In this document: positions 21,725-26,105 of the stretch, in pieces
Position numbering within the stretch: the first letter of the stretch is position 1
Layout: the number at the start of each line of letters is the position of its first letter
Virus record (IMG/VR): IMGVR_UViG_3300025115_000359
Coordinates: 1-26,105 of that record
DNA length: 26,105 bases
DNA from: a virus
Direction: 5' to 3' (one strand)
Position numbers and translations under genes: made by a program
The notes under the pieces: generated by a model
What the model was told of the DNA's origin: nothing
Seen by the model: only the letters and a program-made list of their open reading frames with translations
Databases searched by the model: none

Positions 21725-22348
21725 ATGCCAAGATCGTACAACAGGGTTCTTGTTCGAGGAAAAACGATCAGTGAATGGTCTGAAATCCTTGGAATCAAGC
21801 TCTTTACCGCCTGGATGAGATACCGGAGGGGGACGCTCGAAGCAAGCATCGACGGCAAGACCTTTCGCACAAAGCTGTTTTACAATGGCTTGTCAGTAAA
21901 AGACATTCAGGAACGACTTGGCGTATGCTCCGCATCGGCATACAAATACATCCAAGACGGCACAGTTGGTGCAAGGCTAAGTGGGAAGCCGATTCCAAGA
22001 AAGAATCCTCCACCGCCAGTCATAATCGACAACATGACCACTGCTGACTGCCAAAAGGCGCTTGGCGGTGTAACGAGAGAACGGGTGCGGCAGCTCAAAG
22101 AAAACGGCCTCTTGAGGCGTAGACTGAATGGCATCAACTGTCTTGAAGTCGCTAGAGAGTCAATGAACAAGCAGTTTCAGGAGCGACGAAAGGCTATTCG
22201 AGACCAGAGAATGCCCGGCGAGTCAATAAGCCAGCTCGCCAAGAGATTGAAGATGCCTTACTCGACAGCGCTATACGCATTCGATGGCAGGGTTCCATTT
22301 GCAGAAGAGCGAAAGCAGTTGAAAGCGACCCAGGGCATGGAGGGATGA
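21725..22348 (+). CDS. DNA-binding protein with about four helix-turn-helix units
   Basis: This 207-residue protein has its start set by GGAAGGG upstream of the ATG at 21725. Four helix-turn-helix-like segments follow one another: TISEWSEILGIKLFTAWMRY (about 18-37), LSVKDIQERLGVCSASAYKY (about 57-76), TTADCQKALGGVTRERVRQL (about 105-124) and SISQLAKRLKMPYSTALYAF (about 168-187). Short basic or Pro-rich linkers separate them. It is divergent from the terminase large subunit, so a small-terminase or packaging-site role is possible. A transcription regulator acting on the shared gap is the other reading. I cannot choose between them. Confidence 0.65.
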   Translation: MPRSYNRVLVRGKTISEWSEILGIKLFTAWMRYRRGTLEASIDGKTFRTKLFYNGLSVKDIQERLGVCSASAYKYIQDGTVGARLSGKPIPRKNPPPPVIIDNMTTADCQKALGGVTRERVRQLKENGLLRRRLNGINCLEVARESMNKQFQERRKAIRDQRMPGESISQLAKRLKMPYSTALYAFDGRVPFAEERKQLKATQGMEG

Positions 22349-22349
22349 C

Positions 22350-22688
22350 ATGAGCAATCTGACTGAATTTGATCTGCACTCCCTTCAAAATGAAGTGAGG
22401 CTCCTGAGAAACGAACTGAAAAGCGCAAGGCGGCTACTCACGGCAATTATCTCAATGCACGGCGGCGAACTTTCTGTCGGGGAAATACATCTTCACGCAA
22501 CGTCTCCGCTTGACGAAACAAAAATCCACTCGTATCACGACAGCATCAATCGGCGACACGTCTTCACACTGAAAGGACCAAAATGGCAACCCAAGAACCA
22601 ATCGAACTCGCCTTTACTGAACTCGCAGCCGTCATCCGAGAAAAAGACGAGTCAGGACTCTCCTTCGCAGAGTACCTCGACAAGCTGA
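22350..22688 (+). CDS. Hypothetical protein, coiled-coil N-terminus
   Basis: This 112-residue frame begins two bases after the HTH gene and has GGAGG (22339-22343) before the ATG. Residues 6-35 form a coiled coil (LHSLQNEVRLLRNELKSARR). The last 45 residues are Ser/Thr/Gln/Pro-rich and overlap the next gene in another frame for 106 bases. That is much longer than the overlaps elsewhere, so the tail may be translated only by default or the frame may once have ended earlier. The function is unknown. Confidence 0.5.
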   Translation: MSNLTEFDLHSLQNEVRLLRNELKSARRLLTAIISMHGGELSVGEIHLHATSPLDETKIHSYHDSINRRHVFTLKGPKWQPKNQSNSPLLNSQPSSEKKTSQDSPSQSTSTS

Positions 22689-22831
22689 AAGACCTCGCTG
22701 CGCAAGCGTCTCGCAAACTGGAGATCGCTGAGGCAGCCAAGGACATGTGCTCGGAAACCAAGTCTCGCAGGACACGATCAGACAAAGGGAAGCCAAGAAA
22801 GAAACCAGGCGAACAATCGGACGAAAGCTGA
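22583..22831 (+). CDS. Hypothetical helical protein with basic tail
   Basis: This is an 82-residue protein with AAAGGACC before the ATG. It is helical and acidic in the first half (AFTELAAVIREKDESGLSF, then EYLDKLKDLAAQASRKLE) and has a Lys/Arg-rich, probably disordered tail (KSRRTRSDKGKPRKKPGEQ) that could touch nucleic acid. Its first 106 bases overlap the previous frame. No family is recognised. Confidence 0.6.
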   Translation: MATQEPIELAFTELAAVIREKDESGLSFAEYLDKLKDLAAQASRKLEIAEAAKDMCSETKSRRTRSDKGKPRKKPGEQSDES

Positions 22832-22845
22832 CATGGAAGATAGCA

Positions 22846-23019
22846 ATGACACTCCGCGACTACTTCGCTGCGACTGCGCTGCCTGCGATCCTAAATGCCA
22901 TGTTCGCTCTCGGCAGCGAGAAGCGATACACGTACCAGGAGTCGATCGACAGCGCAGTACAACTGAGCATTTATGCTGCCGACGCCATGTTTGCCGAGCG
23001 GGAAAGGAAGCGCGGTTGA
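22846..23019 (+). CDS. Small phage protein (MTLRDYFAA family)
   Basis: This 57-residue protein has its start placed at 22846, after GGAAG, seven bases upstream. The frame is open to 22747, but the MTLRDYFAATALPAILNAM beginning and the YAADAMFAERE ending match a pattern I know from many small phage and prophage proteins of unknown function. It is helical throughout. Confidence 0.7.
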   Translation: MTLRDYFAATALPAILNAMFALGSEKRYTYQESIDSAVQLSIYAADAMFAERERKRG

Positions 23020-23249
23020 CCGCACCCCTATCCACCCACGAAGCATTTTGCCCCCGCTCGCCGTGGTGGGGCTGGATGCCGTCGCCGGTGGCGTTGGTGC
23101 TGTACGTCTGCGACCGCTGCGGCTGCCGATCTGAACGGCGGGTGTGCGAGTTGTGCGAAGAGGATCTGATTCACCGGGCGGGCGTGGCCGTGAGCCCACG
23201 GAGATGCCATTGGCGTGCGACCCGTGCATTTGGACGCCCGCCCGGATAA
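23016..23249 (+). CDS. Probable small Cys-rich protein with TTG start
   Basis: A TTG at 23016 overlaps the previous stop (TTGA), and GGGAAAGGAAG lies upstream. The frame encodes 77 residues with a zinc-ribbon-like core YVCDRCGCRSERRVCELCEE. That core resembles the 30-residue product of the gene at 23538 (DCRSERRVSELCKE), which supports coding. The N-terminal part contains Trp/Pro-rich sequence and the C-terminus is basic. The TTG start lowers confidence. Confidence 0.45.
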   Translation: MTAPLSTHEAFCPRSPWWGWMPSPVALVLYVCDRCGCRSERRVCELCEEDLIHRAGVAVSPRRCHWRATRAFGRPPG

Positions 23250-23258
23250 TTGGCCCAC

Positions 23259-23282
23259 GAGCGGCAGATGGAGTTGATATGA
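23259..23282 (+). repeat. 24-base start cassette, copy 1
   Basis: GAGCGGCAGATGGAGTTGAT followed by ATGA, beginning exactly 20 bases before the ATG at 23279. It supplies the ribosome binding site GGAG. The same cassette occurs at 23518, 23907 and 25495. Confidence 0.75.
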
Positions 23283-23536
23283 AGCTAACTAAAGCCCAGC
23301 GCGGAGTGCTCCGCTGCCTCGCTGGAGGTTGGATTATGGACGCTACAGGGTGTGACGGGATGAGCGCCGTGCTTGCATTCGGCGCTGGCGTACCGAGCAG
23401 AAACGTGTCCGCACGGACGGTATCTCGGCTGCTGAATGAGGGGATGATTCGGGTGTCGATCGACGGCGTTTCCGATTACGAAATTACTACCCGCGGACTG
23501 CTGGCGATAAAGCATGAGAGCGGCAGAGGGAGTTAA
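23279..23536 (+). CDS. Small winged-helix-like protein
   Basis: This is an 85-residue protein starting inside start cassette copy 1. The sequence MKLTKAQRGVLRCLAGGW, then SARTVSRLLNEGMIRVSIDG and SDYEITTRGLLAIKHE, has the helix-turn-helix-plus-wing layout of small DNA-binding proteins, ending in the common 'T..G...'. A role as a small phage regulator is inferred. The cassette of the next gene starts before its stop. Confidence 0.6.
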   Translation: MKLTKAQRGVLRCLAGGWIMDATGCDGMSAVLAFGAGVPSRNVSARTVSRLLNEGMIRVSIDGVSDYEITTRGLLAIKHESGRGS

Positions 23537-23541
23537 CATGA
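23518..23541 (+). repeat. 24-base start cassette, copy 2
   Basis: GAGCGGCAGAGGGAGTTAAC followed by ATGA, beginning 20 bases before the ATG at 23538. Its first half also encodes the last residues of the winged-helix protein. Confidence 0.75.
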
Positions 23542-23630
23542 CCGACCTGGAACGCGACCTATTGACGCACTGCGGCACCGAAGACTGCCGCTCGGAACGG
23601 CGTGTGTCCGAGTTGTGCAAAGAGACTTGA
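23538..23630 (+). CDS. 30-residue peptide, truncated member of the MTDLERDLLTHCG family
   Basis: The start is in cassette copy 2. The first 13 residues (MTDLERDLLTHCG) are shared with the proteins at 23927 and 25515. The remainder (TEDCRSERRVSELCKET) resembles the Cys-rich core of the protein at 23016. It may be a functional micro-protein with four Cys, or a remnant where two duplicated segments were joined and the rest lost. Confidence 0.45.
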   Translation: MTDLERDLLTHCGTEDCRSERRVSELCKET

Positions 23631-23645
23631 TGAGGGAGTTTGAGC

Positions 23646-23897
23646 GTGAACGACGCAGAAAAGCGGTATTCAATGGTTGGCATGCTGGAAATTCCAGTCA
23701 ACCAGGATGACGTTAAGCGGTGCATCGCTGAGGCACGGCTAGCGCAGTTGTTCGTGCGATCCGAACTAGAACGGATTGCAGCCCACATCAGCGTGATTCA
23801 GCGGTTTTGCAAACATCCAGCAGCCGAGCAGGTTACAGGCAAGGATTACTCCGGATGGTCCTCGACGCTATGCAAGGTGTGTGGACTAGACAGATGA
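23646..23897 (+). CDS. Hypothetical small protein with C-terminal Cys/His cluster
   Basis: This is an 83-residue protein. I prefer the GTG at 23646, seven bases after GAGGGAG; a TTG at 23640 is too close to it. A helical middle (VKRCIAEARLAQLFVRSELERI) is followed by FCKHPAAEQ and LCKVCGLDR, which together could bind zinc. This motif resembles the 'C-x-H-P ... C-x-x-C' tails of small phage proteins. The function is unknown. Confidence 0.55.
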   Translation: MNDAEKRYSMVGMLEIPVNQDDVKRCIAEARLAQLFVRSELERIAAHISVIQRFCKHPAAEQVTGKDYSGWSSTLCKVCGLDR

Positions 23898-23906
23898 CCC
23901 TACCAC

Positions 23907-23930
23907 GAGCGGCATAGGGAGTTGATATGA
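23907..23930 (+). repeat. 24-base start cassette, copy 3
   Basis: GAGCGGCATAGGGAGTTGAT followed by ATGA, beginning 20 bases before the ATG at 23927. Confidence 0.75.
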
Positions 23931-24328
23931 CGACCGACTTGGAACGCGACCTGCTGACGCACTGCGGTAACGAGTCGTGCCTCGCGTGCCAAACGTGCCG
24001 CGACAGGATGGCGGCGGCGTCTTACGAGATTGAGAGGCTCAATGCCGCGCTGGCCGAGGTCCAGGCAGCACGGCGGCGCGGCGATGAGATCGTGGCGGGG
24101 CTGGAGCTGGAACGAGAGCGGCTACAGGCGATAGTTGACGGCGCAGAGGCAGCGAGAGAGGATTACGTGGTCGAGTACGGCTGGAACCACGAAAGAAACC
24201 TAATGGGGTACTGGTATGGGCCGAGGGGCTCATTTGTCAGCGATCGCCTGACATGGGCCGGGACTTCTCGACTAGACGCATGGTTGGCAATCGGAAAAAT
24301 GATTACCGAGAAAGCGAGGGCTTTGTGA
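23927..24328 (+). CDS. MTDLERDLLTHCG-family protein with coiled coil
   Basis: This is a 133-residue protein. After the shared N-terminus come two Cys pairs (ESCLACQTC), the shared segment DRMAAASYEIERL, and a long coiled coil (ERERLQAIVDGAEAARE). The C-terminal 50 residues (WNHERNLMGYWYGP, then SDRLTWAGTSRLDAWLAIG) form a separate small domain. It ends with the shared EKAR residues. The next gene starts at a GTG overlapping its stop. The whole looks assembled from modules found in the neighbouring genes. Confidence 0.65.
   Translation: MTTDLERDLLTHCGNESCLACQTCRDRMAAASYEIERLNAALAEVQAARRRGDEIVAGLELERERLQAIVDGAEAAREDYVVEYGWNHERNLMGYWYGPRGSFVSDRLTWAGTSRLDAWLAIGKMITEKARAL
24308..24320 (+). repeat. 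Gene-junction repeat GAGAAAGCGAGGG, copy 1
   Basis: It encodes the EKAR end of the upstream protein and at the same time provides the purine-rich ribosome binding site of the downstream start at 24325. Related copies lie at 24877, 25065 and 25716. Confidence 0.65.
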
Positions 24329-24894
24329 GTGACCTAAGCAGCAAGTTACGAGCGATCGTCAGCCAGATGCGAGACGGCGCGTTGATGCCGTGCGGCGCAG
24401 TCTATCAGCAGATCCTGGACGCCGCTGATGAGATCGAGCGGCTGCACACCCTATTCGGCGGCCGTTTTCACCTGGACGCAACCTGCGGCTCGTGTGGCGG
24501 GCCGCTGGAGTGCGACAGGGACGCGATTTGCCACAGGTGTACGGACAAGATGGAGATCGAGCGGTTGCGGACTGAACTCGATGAAGCTGGTCACGCAATC
24601 AATCGCCACCTGGAACTGCTGGTTGAGTCACGGCAAGAGACGGTGCGGCTGGAGACGATTGTTGATCCACTACCGAAGACGGCAAATGGTGCGATCATCG
24701 TGCTTGGAAAGACGGAACTATGGGCACGCGATGATTACAGCGACCCTCCGCTAGTGTTTCGGCTTGGGGTTGCAATTTCGCTGTCTGTAGGTGTGGCGAT
24801 GGGGCCGCCAAAAGTAATGGCGGATTCCTCGTCGTTCGTGGATTGCGACCAAACATACTCGACCCGCGAGGTCGCCGAGAAAGCGAGGGGATGA
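24325..24894 (+). CDS. Hypothetical modular protein with zinc ribbon and coiled coil
   Basis: This is a 189-residue protein with a GTG start overlapping the previous stop (GTGA) and GAGGG upstream. It contains LDAADEIERLHTLF, then a zinc ribbon (CGSCGGPLECD, then CHRC), then MEIERLRTELDEAGHAI as a coiled coil. The two EIERL segments echo the neighbouring proteins. The C-terminal part (TANGAIIVLGKTELWARDD, later FVDCDQTYSTREVAEKARG) is a separate domain and ends in the shared EKAR. The function is unknown. Confidence 0.6.
   Translation: MSDLSSKLRAIVSQMRDGALMPCGAVYQQILDAADEIERLHTLFGGRFHLDATCGSCGGPLECDRDAICHRCTDKMEIERLRTELDEAGHAINRHLELLVESRQETVRLETIVDPLPKTANGAIIVLGKTELWARDDYSDPPLVFRLGVAISLSVGVAMGPPKVMADSSSFVDCDQTYSTREVAEKARG
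24877..24890 (+). repeat. Gene-junction repeat GAGAAAGCGAGGGG, copy 2
   Basis: It ends the upstream frame (AEKARG) and supplies the ribosome binding site for the overlapping start at 24891. Confidence 0.65.
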
Positions 24895-25085
24895 TGACGA
24901 ACGAACTAATTGGATGCGACGGTCCATGTGTAGTTATCACAGCATGGTGCCCTGACTGCGACCGAGCGACGAAGCATGTCCTAATTTCACAGACGTGCCG
25001 TGAGTGCTGCGAGTGCGGGGAGTTGTCTGCGGATTTAACGCAGCATCTAACGACCGAGGCAGCGGAGAAAGCGAGGGCGAGATGA
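24891..25085 (+). CDS. Small Cys-rich protein
   Basis: This 64-residue protein starts at ATGA over the previous stop; a second in-frame ATG follows at 24894. It has Cys in CDGPC, CPDCDR and CRECCECGE, enough for one or two zinc sites. It ends LTTEAAEKARAR, the shared C-terminal module. The function is unknown. Confidence 0.55.
   Translation: MMTNELIGCDGPCVVITAWCPDCDRATKHVLISQTCRECCECGELSADLTQHLTTEAAEKARAR
25065..25077 (+). repeat. Gene-junction repeat GAGAAAGCGAGGG, copy 3
   Basis: It encodes EKAR at the end of the Cys-rich protein and supplies the ribosome binding site for the start at 25082. Confidence 0.65.
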
Positions 25086-25324
25086 TTCTGAAAGACCCAT
25101 TAGACCGAATGGCTGCTCGGCTTGCCGCGAGCACGTTATACGCACTGGAGCAGGACGAGGACACGTTTGGCTTGCTATGGCACATCGTCGGTCTAAACCA
25201 CACAGACCTGGCGCTGGTCCGAAACAGACTGCTGATTATCGCCAATAGGCTCGAATCACAAAGTGGCCTTCCGAAAAGGATGGTGGAATGGAAGGAGCGA
25301 CTGCAATGCGAATCCCAAACCTAG
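25082..25324 (+). CDS. Hypothetical helical protein
   Basis: This is an 80-residue protein starting at ATGA over the previous stop. It is helical throughout (MAARLAASTLYALEQDEDTF, later ALVRNRLLIIANRLESQ), with no Cys cluster and no recognised family. Its last 19 bases overlap a frame that begins at 25306 with its own AAGGAG site. Confidence 0.55.
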   Translation: MILKDPLDRMAARLAASTLYALEQDEDTFGLLWHIVGLNHTDLALVRNRLLIIANRLESQSGLPKRMVEWKERLQCESQT

Positions 25325-25486
25325 TCACCGGCGTCACGGCCCGCCGTGATTGCGAAGTCGCTGCACCGATCCGTAGTGAGCATGTGGCGAGAATACGGCG
25401 TGCCGTGGGCGTTTTGCTCGGGGCGGCGGCTGGCAGAGATTACGACGTTTCGTTTTTTTGAAAGTTTCTGGAAGCATCGGGATTGA
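25306..25486 (+). pseudogene. Probable frameshifted small HTH gene
   Basis: An ATG at 25306, with AAGGAG seven bases upstream, opens a 51-codon frame beginning MRIPNLVTGVTARR and ending at a TGA at 25459-25461. From about 25346 a second frame reads VIAKSLHRSVVSMWREYGVP, a good helix-turn-helix, and continues as FCSGRRLAEITTFRFFESFW to a stop at 25486, but it has no ribosome binding site of its own. Joining the two with a one-base shift near 25345 gives a single sensible small DNA-binding protein. I therefore read this as one gene broken by a frameshift, or a sequencing error. A T7 run (25453-25459) lies near the first stop. Confidence 0.4.
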
Positions 25487-25494
25487 CCGGTGCA

Positions 25495-25518
25495 GAGCGG
25501 CAGGGGGATCTGACATGA
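25495..25518 (+). repeat. 24-base start cassette, copy 4
   Basis: GAGCGGCAGGGGGATCTGAC followed by ATGA, beginning 20 bases before the ATG at 25515. It is the most divergent of the four copies. Confidence 0.7.
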
Positions 25519-25736
25519 CAGACCTGGAACGCGACCTGCTGACGCACTGCGGCAGTCTCCGCGATCGAATGGCGGCAGCGTCTTACGAGATCGAGCGGCT
25601 CACCAGCGAGCGAGACGAAGCGCAAGCGATTGCGATCGACCTATACAGATTTCTCGCGTACCATGAGGCTACGCCAGACATAGACGATAGCTATGGATGG
25701 TTGCGCGAGGCCGCAGAGAAAGCGAGTGGAGAATGA
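25515..25736 (+). CDS. MTDLERDLLTHCG-family protein, short form
   Basis: This is a 73-residue protein. It joins the shared N-terminus directly to RDRMAAASYEIERL, lacking the Cys segment of the paralogue at 23927, and then has its own middle (SERDEAQAIAIDLYRFLAYH) and the shared EAAEKASGE end. The DNA of the first 70 or so bases is closely similar to that at 23927-24040 with the Cys part removed. The function is unknown. Confidence 0.65.
   Translation: MTDLERDLLTHCGSLRDRMAAASYEIERLTSERDEAQAIAIDLYRFLAYHEATPDIDDSYGWLREAAEKASGE
25716..25728 (+). repeat. Gene-junction repeat GAGAAAGCGAGTG, copy 4
   Basis: It encodes the EKAS end of the upstream protein and precedes the GGAG ribosome binding site of the start at 25733. 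Confidence 0.6.
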
Positions 25737-26020
25737 CGCAGAAAGAAAAAATACTATCCGATACGCAGGTGCCGCCTGGCTGGGGGGTTATCTGCGCGTT
25801 TTGCGAACACACGCTACCAGATGAGGAAAAGTACATTCCGTTCCCCCCTGCTACGGCCTGCAAAAAGCTCAAGTACGACAGAGGCGGATACGACAGATCA
25901 ACATACCCGCCGACATACATCACGCCAGCGCCGATTTTCGATCTGCGGCGATATGTGGATGGGTCTGAGTCGTGTCCGCGATATGAGGCGGCAAGCGAGG
26001 GACAGATCGTGCCGTGCTGA
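25733..26020 (+). CDS. Hypothetical protein
   Basis: This is a 95-residue protein starting at ATGA over the previous stop. It has one CxxC (ICAFCEH) near residue 22 and a Tyr/Pro-rich centre (KYDRGGYDRSTYPPTYITP) followed by FDLRRYVDGSESCPRYE. No family is recognised. Its last bases overlap the start of a methyltransferase-like fragment. Confidence 0.55.
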   Translation: MTQKEKILSDTQVPPGWGVICAFCEHTLPDEEKYIPFPPATACKKLKYDRGGYDRSTYPPTYITPAPIFDLRRYVDGSESCPRYEAASEGQIVPC

Positions 26021-26105
26021 TCGAGTTGAACCCGGAGTACATCGAGCTAGCAAAGGAGCGGGCCGAGCCGGAAACACCAGTGGAACGCTTCCCGCTTTTT
26101 GGCCC
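25987..26105 (+). pseudogene. C-terminal fragment of a DNA methyltransferase, or a partial gene at the window edge
   Basis: After a TGA at 25984 this frame is open to the window end and reads GTDRAVLIELNPEYIELAKE, then RAEPETPVERFPLFG. The IELNPEYIELAKER stretch is the typical C-terminal segment of phage N6/N4 DNA methyltransferases, following the SAM-binding FxGSGT motif. Here no FxGSGT or DPPY motif precedes it. The only possible local start is the GTG at 26014. It is most simply the remnant of a deleted methyltransferase gene. What follows beyond 26105 could change this. Confidence 0.4.

Noticed and set aside
1-26105. CRISPR array, insertion sequence, integrase or attachment site
   Set aside because: I saw no regularly spaced repeats, transposase motifs, or integrase motifs in the readable frames. 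The repeats found are start cassettes and gene junctions.

Overview
The window looks like part of a tailed dsDNA bacteriophage (Caudoviricetes) genome. It carries a large terminase subunit, a phage-type single-strand DNA-binding protein, a short TOPRIM/zinc primase-like protein, a free-standing HNH endonuclease, tRNA genes, and dozens of very small genes whose starts overlap the preceding stops. Nearly all genes run on the + strand; only the HNH gene and the terminase are on the - strand. No integrase, ribosomal RNA or host housekeeping block is visible. The host cannot be named from the sequence.

Positions 1-9134 hold a tightly packed carbohydrate island of ten genes. It contains a methyltransferase (cut by the window edge), a GT2 glycosyltransferase-methyltransferase fusion, a HAD-glycosyltransferase fusion, a GalE-type epimerase, and what looks like a near-complete nucleotide-heptose pathway: transaldolase, GmhA isomerase, HddA GHMP kinase, GmhB phosphatase and an HxGH nucleotidyltransferase. 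A GT31-like glycosyltransferase follows. Every junction is an ATGA/GTGA or short overlap, so the island is probably one translationally coupled unit that makes and transfers a modified sugar.

Positions 9330-11130 are mostly non-coding and dense in inverted repeats. They contain three tRNA-sized elements that keep an acceptor stem plus T-arm but not a normal anticodon arm, a 31-base leader repeat before two small genes, and a second structured stretch ending in a perfect 13-bp terminator hairpin. Small unknown genes, a CsrA homologue and a leader with competing pairings follow, up to about 13.5 kb.

Positions 13.5-17.1 kb carry a radical SAM protein, zinc-ribbon proteins, the TOPRIM protein, SSB and the convergent HNH gene. 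A near-canonical tRNA-Pro and another tRNA-like element sit at 17.4-17.6 kb. A PP2C phosphatase and a divergent Ser/Thr kinase form an adjacent pair (17.6-20.1 kb), convergent with the terminase (20.07-21.63 kb). A multi-helix-turn-helix protein is divergent from the terminase.

From 22.3 kb to the end is a run of small accessory genes. Several are clearly built from shared pieces: one 24-base start cassette occurs four times exactly 20 bases before an ATG, a MTDLERDLLTHCG-type N-terminus occurs three times, and a GAGAAAGCGAG gene-junction sequence occurs four times. This suggests turnover by duplication and shuffling of gene ends. The window ends in what looks like the C-terminal fragment of a DNA methyltransferase.
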